Positions 8,683-20,742 of a DNA stretch of 64,000 nt are shown in pieces. The first letter of the stretch is position 1. Every line of letters begins with the position of its first letter. Source of the stretch: Mesotaenium endlicherianum (Eukaryota > Streptophyta > Zygnematophyceae > Zygnematales > Mesotaeniaceae). Both the position numbers and the translations under genes were made by a program. The notes under the pieces are model-generated. The model had not been told where the DNA came from and searched no databases. It worked only from the letters and a program-made list of their open reading frames with translations. Location of the stretch: contig WELA01010935.1 in assembly GCA_009602735.1 (NCBI GenBank), positions 62,001 to 126,000 of the forward strand, given 5' to 3'.

Positions 8683-11279
8683 TTAACCGAGGGCAGCGAT
8701 AGTGTGCGATAGGGAAGGAGCGATGAACGTGGGTGGTGGGCTAGCGACGGCAGCCCCTGCGTGTGCAGAAGTAGGCGAGGGAGAGCGTGAGTTAGGGGAA
8801 GGGACTGCCCTGTCCGCAGCGGTGCGGGTGTCGGTAGACAACGTTGCCAGGGAGCGCATGGCTTGAAAGCCTACGCGCCGCGTCGGTGAGGTGGTTGCCG
8901 AGACGAGCACGTTGGCGGGTGAGCACGCGAGGATCCCCGACTGCAAGGATAGCTTGCGCAGGAGCGCGGCCGTCGGGGCGGTGACGACGGCGAAGGCCGC
9001 ATCAGCACGGGCGGCAGGTTGACAAATGCGCACGTTGTAAGTCGTCTGGGCGCCCATGGGGGCAGGACTGGTGACGGACAAGGCAGCTGCGGCGCGCTGC
9101 GTGCGCTGCTGACAAAGGCAACGACGCTGGCGAGTGCGGGCGCTGCCAATGGACGGCACAGTGGTCGCGGCGGAGGAGGGCACGTTCTCGGGGAGCAAGC
9201 TTGCCGCTGGAGGGATAGCCGCGCGCATAGCTGGAACCACATCCTTGACTGTCGGGGTGGTGACGGGCGCGTCCTTCAAGACGGCTGGGCTGGCCTCCTC
9301 TGGAACATCTGGCTGGGCCTCGCCGCTAGTTGGCGGTTCAGCAGGAGGAAGTGTCATGCTGCTGCGGGCATTAGAGACCGCTTGTGCGTAGGTGGTGTGT
9401 GGCAGCAATACAGAGCGGCCCCTTGTGCCGGCCATGTGTTGCACCTGTGACGCGACGCAATCCGCAGCTTTGCGTCTAGAAGCTTCAAGACCAGCGTGGC
9501 CGTCGTCGGCAAGCCGTGAGGCACCTGGTGGGCTAGGGTGGCGGCCAGACCGGCTGGCGCAATGGAGGGCGGCAGGACCTGGAAGGAACGCGGTAAGTGG
9601 GCGGAAGTCCTATATGGGCGACCATGAGCTGGCCCCGTGGGGAAGCGGGCGCGGACTGGTGAAGGCAAGCGTAAAGAGGGACTGGCAGCTTGGCGCTCCT
9701 CTGGCTGGTCGCGACGGCAAGTACGCCCCACGGCGAGGACGTTAGCGGCGGATTGGCAGTGGTGGCTGTGGAATGCACTGGCTGGTCGGCGATGCGCGTG
9801 TTGTCGATGTTGTCGCTGTCAGCCATCTCGCAGTATTGCATAGGCAGGAAGTCATCGATGTCGGTGACGCAACCGGGCGGACGCTGCTGCGTGGCGAGGT
9901 GCATGGCGTTCTTGTGTGCCAGCGACTCCATGGTAACTGCCCCCCCCCCAGAGTGTGTGGTCGTGGCAGTTGGCAGTGCAGAGGGGTTGCTAACGGTGGC
10001 CACTTGCGCAGCCAGTGCCGATTCTTCAGCGCGACGCCGGTTACGAGGGTTAAGGTCAGGGTATTTAGCCTAGCAGACGGGCTCCAAGTGATAACGTCCG
10101 CCACAATGGGTACAAAGACGAGGAACAAGCGGCGCAGATGGCGCAGACGTATTTGGAGGCATGGCAACGACTGGCGGGAAATAAGGAAGAGCTCCCGTTG
10201 AGGGGCTGCTGCTGACGGCATGAGCACTGACAGCAGCGCGAGACGGGTTGCGGCAGTGCTGAAAGTCCTCCAGGTTGGTTTCAAGCACATGGACTTCTTG
10301 CGCAACCTGATCTAGCGTCACTTTAGCTCCAAACTTTCCCACAACAGTGTGAAGAGCTCATCGTGTGAGGTCCTGGGGGAGAGCAGAGAGGTAAGTGTGT
10401 ATCTGGTCCTTCTTCAAAAAGCTGCCTCGTGTCGGCAGGCAACTGGACCAGGCGATGGGCCATCATTGGCGTCGTCTCGTGCGTCCTCCGACGGAAGTTG
10501 CGAAGCTCGTGCTGTTTTTTTGGGGTGTTAGTGGGTAAGCGATCGTCGCACATCTGAAAAAACAGGTTGACGCGGTTAGGTGGCTCCTGATGCCTAGTTG
10601 TAATTGCATCAAACTCATTAGCCCAGGCACGTTCCTCTAGCAAGGGATGACCAATGCGGGCGCGCATATCACATGCGCGAGCGGCCAGCATCTGCGTGGG
10701 GGTGGCAGTGGCCGGCAGCTTGGCCTCATAGCGACCTCGAGCGTCAGCACCTGGGACAGCTGAGGAGGGGTCATCGTCAGCTGCAGGAGTAATCGCGTCC
10801 TCCGCCTCATCGTCGGAGTCGTCGTGCGGCAGCATCTCAAAGATGAACGGCGTGACCTCCTGCAAGTGAAGTTCCGCCGCCCCTTCCACCCAATTAGCAA
10901 GTTGTGAGAAGAAGACATTTAGATGTAAATCTGGGAATCGGAGTTTCTGAAGATGATATTGTGCCATAAATTGGGCGCAGAACGTGCGCAGTTCCATAGA
11001 ACCTGGCCGACCGCCTTAGCGGTCACGACTGGAGCTGGAGCCGGACTTCATAGGTCTCTCAAGCTCAGCTGGAGCACGTCGGCGTCTGTTCTGCAACGCA
11101 GGAATGGACTCGTCGTCCCTTGGCGTAGCTCTAATGTCGTCCACCTCGAAGGCACCGCTACCTGCTTCACTAACAAAAGGAGACTCCGAAACGTCAGTAG
11201 CAGGAGTACTGGGAGCAGCGACCGGTGCTTGCGCCCGATAGATACATCCACTCCCAGTTGAAGAAGGCTTCCAGGACAT
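8683..11279 (-). pseudogene. Gag polyprotein of PHD-type Ty3 element
   Basis: Gag begins near 11279 (MSWKPSSTGSGC). It runs through an in-frame TAA just upstream of MELRTFCAQFMAQYHL (10997) and keeps coding for a helical capsid-like part. That part includes NEFDAITTRHQEPPNRVN, LRNFRRRTHETTPMMAHRL and an acidic segment. After a frameshift near 10330 come QVAQEVHVLETNLEDF and a single zinc-knuckle-like motif, LCTHCGGRYHLEPVC (about 10110-10075). Further left is a long Ala/Pro/Thr-rich, GC-rich stretch (10003-8683) over two frames that leads into the protease. The order capsid, knuckle, protease fits Ty3-type elements. Base composition is clearly GC-richer than the AT-rich flanks. Confidence 0.6.
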
Positions 11280-12489
11280 GAGCCAGATGAGCAGTTAGTA
11301 ATAATTTAGTAAGCGGGAAATTAGCAGGCACGGTTTCTACAGACGGCACCAATGCAATCAACACTGCTAATTCTATTCCACTAGCTCCTGCAACTAACTA
11401 TCAGACATAATCGGATGAGACTTTTGATCAGCGAATGGAGGCAGGCCCTTTGGCCTAGCTAGGAATACCTGCGGGCTCCAACTAAACTATACAAAGGTTC
11501 TGCTCATCGACACCAACCAAGCAGTGCAGGCCTTCAAGAACTCTCAGCAACCCGTAAAACAAGGGGTAGTCCCTTAGAAATAAGCAGCAGGAGTACGTGA
11601 AGACCTTGGTACTATGCGAGTCACTCGAGCACAGGACTTCGTGAGCTAAATCCCAATCTCAGTAAACAAGTACTAAGAAGTCTTGCTTTCCCAAGACAAT
11701 TATCATAATATCCAGGTGTACATCAAGAATTTTCTCATCAAAAGTAGGGCTTGATCAGCTCATGCTAGACTTATAGTCGTCCTTAACAACCTAGCTCAGC
11801 TAAGCAAGAGAGAGCGTTGCGAGGCGACCATCAGTGAGGACGAGACGGCTCCACGAGGCATTGGTGCGCGCTAACAAGTGTGAGCGCGCTTGCTAGGCTA
11901 GGTTGGCCCTAGTCTGAATTTAAGGACAACTAGGGCGCGCGCTCAGACTAGCCTGACCGCGCCCAGGCACACCAGACCGACTATGATCGACAAGCTAACA
12001 CGTGCGATCCGCTAGGGCATGTCACGCAAATGGCACAAAAAAGTACCTAAGTGTCCAAGAAATGGGCATTTGGCCTGCATGTGCCAGAGTCTTCCTTAAT
12101 GGCACCTTCAACAAACTTCTATGTAAATTTTTGTCTAGACTTTTCATAGACAAAGAATACATGACAAACGACGCCATGGCTCTTTTGGGCCTTAATCCGC
12201 TTCTTGACCACCCTTTCGAACAACACTTCTTCCCAATATGCATCAACTTTTTCATGAGCTCACGGACGACCGAAGTGAGCAGCAAGTACGAAAATTTTTG
12301 TTCCTAAATGAGCGTCAAGAGAGAAACCAGCGGCAACTATGGCTGAAGAAGTCTCGCAAAAAAGAAGGACTTTGGCGTTCAGTTTTGATGACTTTCTTCA
12401 TCAAAATTAATTTAGCATTTTACACATTTTGATTGTAATTAGTACGTAAAAAGTCGGTTTGACTTCTTGATTTGATTCTGAATACGTTG
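11280..12489. other. no gene recognised
   Basis: By position the right part should hold the 5' LTR and primer site of the minus-strand element, but no tRNA-complementary PBS and no copy of 7.1-7.5 kb could be seen. A 101-codon + frame (12002-12307) faces an 87-codon - frame (12285-12022). Neither has recognisable motifs. Confidence 0.3.
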
Positions 12490-13140
12490 TGATGTAGCCC
12501 ACCGTATTAGACTAATTTCACTTAATATAACTATGTATACTGAGATTTATGGTAGAGACAAAGAGGGCAAGTAGTTGCATCAAAATGTGTGAGTTGCATC
12601 ACATATGATGCTCCGGGCTATCTAGTGTTAAGTGGTACTAGCAAAGTGCCTAGCAATGCAACTAAGTGTGATCTAGATGAAGGGCTAGATGACGTCTCAG
12701 GTGAATGGCGTTCTGGAATGATGGGAGATGGTTGTAGATTCGGTTAGCCAAGGTCCTACCAACGTGGTTACCTCCCGGGTAGGTGGTGCAATCGCACTTG
12801 CCATTGAACGGTAAACTCATTCCATGTGCATATGCTAGATATTACACAAAAGTTTGGCATTCGAAAACAAGGCCAACTCTTTGTAATGACTATAAGAGAA
12901 TATCTGAACCCAAGGCTGCAAGCCGTTACACAAACGGCTTACTAACCTTGCTCATGTATGAGTCTACTGATTGCATGATTGATGCTCGTTACTTGCATCT
13001 GACTATTGAGTATTACTTCCGCTAGTTGTGTAGTTTTATGCTGATTAATAAGTTAAGTGGAAAAGGCCATAAAGATTACTCGTTGATTTAAAGATCTTTC
13101 ATTAATTGTTATTCGCTTATTGGTAAGTCGATTCCTTTTA
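12490..13140 (+). repeat. LTR remnant of the 53-kb Ty3 family
   Basis: It matches the 5' LTR at 53099-53819 over most of its length. Shared blocks include GATGGGAGATGG, ACGTGGTTA-CTCCCGGGTAGG, CCATCGCACTTG-like text, TTTGGCATTCGAAAAC and a terminal AAGATCTTT...GGTAAGTC. It starts TGATGTA as the 53-kb LTR does. No flanking target duplication was found and no internal element sequence follows, so it is a decayed solo LTR or fragment. Confidence 0.7.
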
Positions 13141-14416
13141 GTCCGGGTGTTGAGAATGTGGTTCGATTAGGTCTCCATTTGAGAAAGTCAGTTCGCGATG
13201 GTGTTGGATGACATATTTGTGTTGGGTATTTTGTGCCTTATGTAGGTATTGCTGAACTTTGGACAAAGTGTGAGCAAACTTCTGAGTTTATTCAAGGAAT
13301 TCTCATCCTCTAGGTAGTAGGTGATATGGCGGCTTTCTCAAAAAAGAGGGAAAGCCATGCACGAGCACGCTAGCATGCATCAAGGAGGATAACCCTTAGG
13401 GTACAATTGAATGCTAGCTTGGGTGCACATGCGGATCAGCTTGGCATTGCCTATGAATACCAAAGCATACAAGACTGCTAAAGATCAAAACCGCCGACTT
13501 TGAAGGTCATGGCACAACTAACCAACACTCATGTGCAAGCTTGCGTCAATGAGTGTTGACCACTCAAGATAGTGACACTTTGCTCACATTTGTGGTGATA
13601 CTTTACTCGTAGCTTGACCTTGACGACACAGCTACTCAACCCGGAGGGGGACAATTCTTTCGAGTATGCTTTTCATGTGTGCTTCCAAAATCCAAGCCCA
13701 AATCGATCTAAATCTAATTCATCCAAAACATTTTACAATCAACTAAAGAATCATTGACAAAGTCATACGGATTAACTTTTCCATAGAAGTTCCACATCTA
13801 ACTTTGACGCCTTGTGATCTTAGGTTCTTTGCATATAAGGTGGTTATGTACTGAAGAAAATTCTAATTGCATCACTACTTTTACTTTATTTTTTGAAAGA
13901 TTGGATCTTTTATGCAACCTTTTGTTGACCACATAAGCATCATACTATTTGGATAGTACAAAGTAATGAGTTGAACTTCTCCTTATAGACTTTACTTGTA
14001 AATCATACAAAAGTGCGTCTATGTGATTAATCCCAGCTCCAACATTTCCAACTTGTAGTGACTGAAATCATGCAGGACATTGGAGAAAATGGCTTACATT
14101 GTCAAAATGCCTCCGAGTTTTTACTAGGCTTGGTGTATGCTCTTTACACATTGCAATGTTCGTGCTAAGAGTTAGCACCTTCTTGTCCGGTAGTTTCTAT
14201 GTCCAAAACATGTTCCTGCATCGCCCCTATCTCAAACCATTGCAGCAAAGTCTCCGAGCACCTTCAAGGTTGTGAATGTGACACCATAAGATACGGAAGT
14301 GCCTAGGAGTAGCATTGCACACAAATAAAAACCATGCACATATAAGCACCTGGTACATACAAAACTGGTGAAGAGCACAACTTATGCCAGGTCTCTTCTA
14401 TTGATGCCCTCAAGCA
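13141..14416. other. no gene recognised
   Basis: AT-rich DNA downstream of the IPI3 gene. No sustained coding frame, repeat copy or RNA gene is apparent; the part next to 14416 should contain the IPI3 3' untranslated region. Confidence 0.4.
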
Positions 14417-17400
14417 TCAATCCTGAGCATGAATGCGGGCTTGTCGCCACAACTCGGCAACCTCCAAAGCACGATGCCATCTTTGTCGCAGGGTAGTATT
14501 TTCCTAGTTTCGGTCACAGAAGCCCAACCTAAGGAAGTGTTAGATTTTGTTATTTGTGACCTTTACTTGCAGGAAAGGTATCGAACATCAATGATATGGA
14601 AAATGGCAAGCATGAAATGGGACACCAAAACGTACCTTGAGTGAGAACAACTAACAAAGTGTCCATACCTTGATAGCGTCAAAGTGCTCACTTGACATGG
14701 ACTTAAAGGATGTCCCTGGACACAAGAGCGAAGAATCGAGACTTCCATCACTAAGTGTGCCCTTCAGGTCAACAGATGGGCTAGACCACAAACTTGATGG
14801 TGACAAAGATGAGTAATGACGCCTCGGGACCTTCTCCAGCTTAGAAGGACCTAAAGTGGTCTCATGGACACGTCCGGCTCGGAGCTTATGGCTAACTCCA
14901 AAACTTGATGGAAGCCACGTCACAAGCAACCTGGATACAGAACCTGCAAGTATGCACCAACACTTATATCAGGGACCCTTGCAGCTTATCCTGCACAAGT
15001 TTAAATTCAAAATAATGCTAATAGGACGTCACAAACAGAATCACCTGATTTGGGCTCCAATACTTGCAAAAGTTGCATAGCTGTAGTGTTCCAAATTCGT
15101 AGAGAGCAGTCCTTTGAGCTGGACACCAAATGGATGCCATCCATGCTCATGGCTAGAGCAAGTACTGCCTGGCTGGAATGGGGAACAAGTATTTGAACAA
15201 TCAATAATGCTTTTCAAAAGGTGATACGAGTAGAGCACTCCTCACGGTATGCATATAAAACAAGTGAATTACTAGCAATCAAACACATATCAACCATAGA
15301 CTATCTCACAAGCCTCTTACAAAAACAATGGAAAATACACAGAGCTCTTAGCTATTATGCCAGCTTCACCAACTGCGCACTTGCATTAAATGTGCCGTGT
15401 GCCCTTTTGAGAACATACCTGTGACCCACCAGAGCATCATCACTATGTGCAGACATGCTTTTCCCAACACCAGCTCCAATGTTCTGCAATGCCGTCGTAT
15501 ATATTCTACCATCACTTGCTCCCGCAAATAGCATATGTTCACCCGGATCCAAAACAATGGCGTGGATTCCAACAGGAAATTTCACAGTGCACAGAAGCTG
15601 TCCCAAACTCAAACTCCACATCTGAACACAGGAAGGTCAGCAATCAGACTTGCAATACTTCTGGCTCCATTTGCTGCCTAGGAAAACAATCTCAACAGCT
15701 AACTTAGACAAGCAGGGGACTAACTTGTATCACGCAAAGCAAGCTGTCGGCCTGCCATGGTCCTGATGGACCAAGCTAGAAAGACAAACAAAATGCATGT
15801 AAGGACCGTATTGTGTAAATTGTACCTTACAGGTGCAGTCAAAAGAGCACGAAAAAAAGGTGTTTGCACTTCCCCCATTACTAGCATATAAGCAAGTTAT
15901 GGGGTGCTGATGATCTCTCCAATTATACAATGGACAAGCATCATCCCCTACGCTACAGTCAGGCACCCTATATAAAATCCTGCAACAAAGAGCACCCACA
16001 TGTGAGCAGCTGTCTTCTTGACAATTTCAACACTTCCAAATACTGTCCGCAAAAGTTCCTTGTGCAGCTGCCATGTCCTTGTCACAACATCTACCAGCAT
16101 CTAAAGCCTGCCCAAGCCCTTGTTTGAACAACCTTACATTCCTGGTTTGCATGCTGAATTTTGCTGAAATTCGCACATGACAGATTCGTACTTTTTATTT
16201 TAACCTCATACTGGAAACAGTTCCAAAACGCAAAACCAAACTTTACTTCATGCAAAGTACAATCGTCAATTACGATACATAATCATCACACAGACTCAGA
16301 CATGTCAATAAGAAATTGCTCGTAAATGAGTAGTGTGTGTCACCAGCATACGTACTTGCTAACAGGCCATGCAGCTATGATAGTATCTTCACCAGAAGAG
16401 ATCAGGAAAGAATCATCTGATGAAAAGAGCACCCAGGTGATGGCCTTTACATGTGCCACCCAGCTCCTCATTAATCGCCCACTAGAAATCTGCAAGCTAG
16501 ACAAGCACACGCGTCAATAATATACCAGATTTGCATGGCAAAGCAGGAACTATGAAAACTCCACAATGTGACAATGCCCTCAGAAGACAAGAATCTCTGG
16601 ACGTCTGTGAAGTGGAACACCGGTCACACAGGCAAGGCATAAAACTTAATGCCTTCGAGTTTTGGTTCACAACTTGCCCCCAATTGAGCTGACAAGGAGA
16701 GAAATCAAATCGAAAATTTGCCCTTTGACTTGATTAACCATAACATACAAGAGAAAGAAAGCGCATCAGTGGGCTGACGTAGCAAAAACAAAGTCATTAT
16801 TCAACATCGAGATGCACTGATGGTCAAAGCTGTCCTTTGCATGGTTCTCCTCAACCAAATAATGACACCTGTCATTTACAGAATCGACTCTAACAACCAA
16901 CATAACAAGAAACTTCATTCACCAGAATCAGAATACTGACCTCCCAAACATACAATCGTCCAGACGAACTTCCTCCAGCAACTAAGTGGCCAGAACGTGA
17001 GGTTGACAATGGCCCAATGACATCATCGAAGAAACTCCTCGTGACTGAATGGGCCTGGCTCAGAAACTGAGTTGTAAACACAACTCATAGCTGTAAACTT
17101 ACATATCACACAAGACATCTAGCATACGACATCTAGCGAACTTGGTACACAGCCACTCATCCGTATCCTAGAATCCTTCTCATATAAACAACAAAAACAA
17201 TGAACCAAACTAACTTAAAAAGGGGCTGAAGGTTGATTCCATACCTCAGTCCAAGCCCAGTTTACGATCAGCCCCTGGCCTTTTACTTCTTGAGAAGTCA
17301 GTACGACATCTTCAGTGCAGCACAAAGATTTTGTGGATGCCCCATCCCCGGACAATGTTACAAGCTGTGAACCCGTCAACAAATCCCAGGCTGTGATAGA

Positions 17401-17448
17401 ACCAGAAGTGGAAGAAGATGCGAGGACAACTTCCTTAACACAGGCCAT
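14417..17448 (-). CDS. IPI3: WD40 protein, IPI3/WDR18 (RID3) family, 8 exons, apparently intact
   Basis: Exons on the minus strand are 17448-17245, 17066-16941, 16489-16356, 15979-15826, 15621-15419, 15172-15045, 14943-14669 and 14503-14417. Every intron is GT-AG, phases agree throughout, and the joined frame is 1311 nt (436 residues plus TGA), the usual family length. It opens MACVKEVVLASSSTSG. WD blades are seen in SGSITAWDLLTG, SSSGRLYVWE, LISSGEDTIIAAW, FSCSFDCTCK/MWSLSLGQLL and LVSSSKDCSLRIW. VLDPGEHMLFAGASDGRIY is highly typical of IPI3. The C-terminus is a short helix (RALEVAELWRQARIHAQD). IPI3 with RIX1 and IPI1 forms a nuclear complex that works with the Rea1/MDN1 ATPase in pre-60S maturation and ITS2 processing; the Arabidopsis member is RID3. 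Exons 1 and 8 are chosen by phase and consensus sites only. No disruption was seen, unlike every other coding region in the window. Confidence 0.85.
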
Positions 17449-18400
17449 AATGCCTGCAATCAATGCACAGCACAACCTTCTTTCTCCTGCAGAACAGACC
17501 GCCATGAAAAAGTCACAAAGCATTATGCCAGGAAAAAGAGTGGCAAAAGACATGACTTTCACCAGAATAACGAGGGCACTGATGACCTTCAGTGACGCAA
17601 AAGCTGCAATGTGTACGCCTTACAGTCAGTCGCCCATCGAGGCACACAAACCACTCATTTGTGTTTAGTTAGCACTACAGACCCTAACATCTTCATACCA
17701 ACCGGCCCACACCACATAACACCCTATGCAGACTCTTTCGTCGTCCGACCCCACAAGTAGCACTTATGCATATCAGAAATGACTTGGTTGGTGGTTGTCC
17801 AAGCAATTGCGTACTCATCGAGCAGTATAATCATGAACACCCCAACTTCACTTTGACAACGTAGCGAAAGTCGCAGCAAACCCTAGCGGTGCAACAACCT
17901 CCTAGCTTAAAACATCATGAGACAAGGTGCGTCACCTTGTAGCACATAAACACCCCACCTGACCTCTTGTGTAAAAAAGTAGCCTAGGTTGAAGAAATTC
18001 AACTCTCTGGAGATGCCATGCAGACTCAGCACATGCCATGCAAGGCAAAATGAACAATTTCACAACCAATCGGGGGCTATCACCGCCAATTTCTATGAGC
18101 ACTGAGGCCCGGTTTACAATCAGTTGACAGTGGCCAAATCGAACACGACGCTGCACCCAACAACGCGTGCTCCCACTTTGGCCCATTTTCTTGGGCAATG
18201 TTGCCAACACCCTGATAATGGGCAAGGGGGAGAAGGGCCGTTTCGAGGCCGTTAAGTAATGCCGGTATGTCGTTTCCTACCTTTTTAGAGGTCGGAAAAC
18301 CTACGAAACATTTGTGCACTTTGTCTTGCAGCATCCCTTAGCCGAAAGTTGGAAAACCTACTTTTTCTCGGAGATAGTTTACAAACCTTGAAATAAGTGG
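17449..18400. other. IPI3 upstream region, no other gene recognised
   Basis: This should hold the promoter and 5' untranslated region of the minus-strand IPI3 gene. A minus frame at 18334-18080 and another at 18225-17932 lack known motifs. No clear TATA box can be defended. Confidence 0.35.
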
Positions 18401-18539
18401 TTTGAACTGAGGGAAATTTCACTAGTGAGATAAAGAAGTAAGATTATAATAATGAATGTAGGTAGGACATAATGTAGAATAGTGGATTAGAGCATTTGAG
18501 GCATTTATAGTCAAGTTAGGCGTAGGTGCACGTGCAAGC
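18401..18539. repeat. direct repeat copy 2 (possible DIRS split repeat B2)
   Basis: This 139-bp block matches 19044-19182 in the same orientation. Shared text includes GAAGTAAGATTATAATAATG, then AATGTAGGTAGGA, TTAGAGCATT and TATAGTC...TTAGGCGTA. The copies are separated by about 500 bp beyond the end of the tyrosine recombinase gene. Confidence 0.8.
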
Positions 18540-19043
18540 TGAGTTCGGTAGGTCGGCGCCGCGCGTCGTGACGCGGTGTTTCTAGGTCTGTTTGATATAA
18601 CTCTAACCTAATTGTAGTTCGATGAATTTATTGAATCTAACTTGACTGCTGGGACTGATGTGATACTTAAGACTCCAATTTAATCCTATTGCATACTAAA
18701 GTGATAGAGCCAAATTCTCTTTAGCTTATCTGTCCTGAGCTACTAGATGACTATTAATGCCTGGAGCTCTACTTGCTAAACGCTGCTGCCCTGTGTGTTC
18801 CTACTCATTGTGTCTCTTACTTCTTATCTCTGCTTGGGGGGTGAATGGGTCAACTAAGCACTGTATTAGTGCGCTTGCATGATTTGTGCTACTCTCCACT
18901 ATTGTTAAGTACTTGCATTCTATTTCTCGGAGGCTGCTAAAATTTGAAAGTCAGACTAAGTGCAATCTTTCGTTTGGTGAATATTTCACTTCGGAATTTT
19001 TTCTCATTTCAAACCTCATTTTGAGCCTTGTTCAAATTGTCAG

Positions 19044-19182
19044 TTTGAATTGAGGGAATTTTCAATAGTGAGATGGAGAAGTAAGATTATAATAATGAAT
19101 GTAGGTAGGAAATGATATAGAATAGAGAATTAGAGCATTATGAGGTATTTATAGTCCGGTTAGGCGTAAGTACAAGTGCAAG
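19044..19182. repeat. direct repeat copy 1 (possible DIRS split repeat B1)
   Basis: This copy lies just downstream (minus strand) of the recombinase stop codon. The arrangement recombinase - repeat - unique spacer - repeat resembles the B1-A2-B2 end of PAT/Kangaroo-type split direct repeats. The matching A1 at the other end of the element was not located. Confidence 0.8.
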
Positions 19183-19308
19183 AAAGCTAACATGCCGGTC
19201 TAGGTAGCAAGTAGGCATAGCAAGGCACTGCAGGCACATCTAGGAGCAGGAGGCAGGATGAGAGTTTTAGCACAGGTCAGCCAGGCAGCAGATTATAGAG
19301 CCTATGAT

Positions 19309-20332
19309 CTACTTCTTACTCTGCTTCTTCACGAAAGCAATAAGGAGCTGCTCCTTGGAGTGAGTAGCTTGGTCTATGCTATCCGGGGGGGCTATCTTAT
19401 GAGTTGCCTGAGCTGCCTGTTGTTCTGTGTTTACCATGTGAGGCTCCTTCCCTCTAGCAGACTTCCATCTACCCAAGGCTTGTGTGATATCCTCTGGGAT
19501 CCCTATGTTTGCAGCTGCTGATGCAGCCCCTTTTCGAAAGGAATGAGTGCCAAATAGTTTTGGGTCTAGGCCCACTTTTTCAAAGCCCTCCTTGCACCAC
19601 TGGTAAACTATGATATAAGAAACTACTTTCCTAGAAGGTCTACCCCCTGCATTGAGCTCCTGAATCAAGGGGCTTGCCCTCTTATACTCTGGACATTCTG
19701 CCAGTAGCCTGCAAAACATATTAACTGGGCACCATAACTTGTGTGTGGCATGTAGGGTGGCCCAAGCTCCCTGGGCTGTCTGGTCATTCTTGGCCCTAGG
19801 AATAAGTAAACACACAGCTTCTATCTCTGGCTCACCTATGAACTTGACTTGCTCTGTAGAGATAACCTTCAGGTCTGAGGACCTTAAATGCAGCACTGTA
19901 CATGAATAACAGACAGGCTGCCTTCATGAGGCTCGCTATTAGGACTCCTGTGTAAGCATACAACTGCATAATTTCTGTGAGTTTTACAGGTGCAATAGGT
20001 GCCTTAGTTTGCTGAGGTTTAGGGAGGATCTTCTCTGCTGTCATCTTCAGGTTCTTCACAGCTGTGGACTCTGTTGGGCTAGCTATGTTGAAGATGTTAT
20101 GCATGTAGAATATAGCAGCTGTGGATAAGTTGAAGATAGAAATGCTGACCCCTTCTTGCAGCAGGTGAAGTAAGTAGAGTCTTACTGTAGGAACTGAAGC
20201 TGGCAGATCTGCTATCTTCATCAGGCAACACCAGTCCTGGAAGCGCTTCCAATAGGTGTTGTATGTTTGCAGTGAAGAGGGAGCCACTATCTGGAGAGCT
20301 ACCTCCAGGCTTCCTTCTTTCAGCTCCCTCAA
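19309..20332 (-). pseudogene. DIRS-like tyrosine recombinase
   Basis: The N-terminal part (20332-19832) starts MRELKEGSLEVALQIV and carries the core-binding-like text SLQTYNTYWKRFQDWC and VRLYLLHLLQEG. A frameshift at about 19880-19896 separates it from the catalytic part (19896-19309). There SSDLKV follows the first Arg region, and FGTHSFRKGAASAAANIG is the HxxR box, followed by ITQALGRWKS. The nucleophilic Tyr region lies near MVNTEQQ but the Tyr itself is not evident. Such enzymes integrate circular DIRS cDNA without target duplication. The gene follows RNase H of the same element, the standard DIRS order. The frameshift makes it non-functional. Confidence 0.8.
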
Positions 20333-20479
20333 GGCAGGGTGAGATGCAACCTAAGCTTCTGCTGAATTAAAGTACAACTGATCCTCAGGGCTAGCATGGA
20401 GCATAAGGGAATGGCCCTCCTCCCAAAGGCTCCTGTGTTAAGCCTGACATAAGGATCTCAACACTGTAGCCCATGTACA

Positions 20480-20742
20480 AGGTATCACTCACGAAGGGAG
20501 CCCAATGTCTGGGCTGCGGAGTAATCCAGCCAACCAGCTAGCTGACTTCCAGTGCGGATTGATTACGGTACGCTCTGCCTTACGCCTCAAAGTGTGCTGT
20601 ATCACTTCATACGTGAGCTGGGGAGGAGTAAAGCAGGATTTCACCTCTCGTGGCCAATTCTCCGTAAATGCATTTTAAGCTTAAGCTGAGGGAAAAAGCC
20701 ATCTAGTGTTGAACCTACTGACCTGGTTATTGTGAGGAGAAG
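20480..20742 (-). pseudogene. DIRS RNase H, C-terminal part (left of nested insertion)
   Basis: Immediately left of the inserted LTR element the minus frame resumes with SPHNNQVSRFNTRWLFPSA, NAFTENWPREVKSCFTPP and QLTYEVIQHTLRRKAE. This is the distal RNase H and linker text of DIRS polyproteins. It joins directly, after removal of 20743-26765, to the proximal half ending in TVDRFAS at 26766. An in-frame stop follows FPSA. Confidence 0.75.
20738..20742. repeat. target site duplication AGAAG (left)
   Basis: AGAAG immediately before the left LTR is repeated at 26761-26765 immediately after the right LTR. A 5-bp duplication is standard for Ty3-type integration. Confidence 0.9.

Noticed and set aside
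8683-9450. Overlapping open frames on both strands in GC-rich DNA
   Set aside because: High GC lowers stop frequency in all frames. Only the minus frame continuing from gag to protease has supporting context; the + frames (for example 9019-9450) are shadows.
14429-14644. Plus-strand 71-codon frame over the IPI3 3' end
   Set aside because: It is antisense to exon 8 and the last intron of IPI3 and has no motif.
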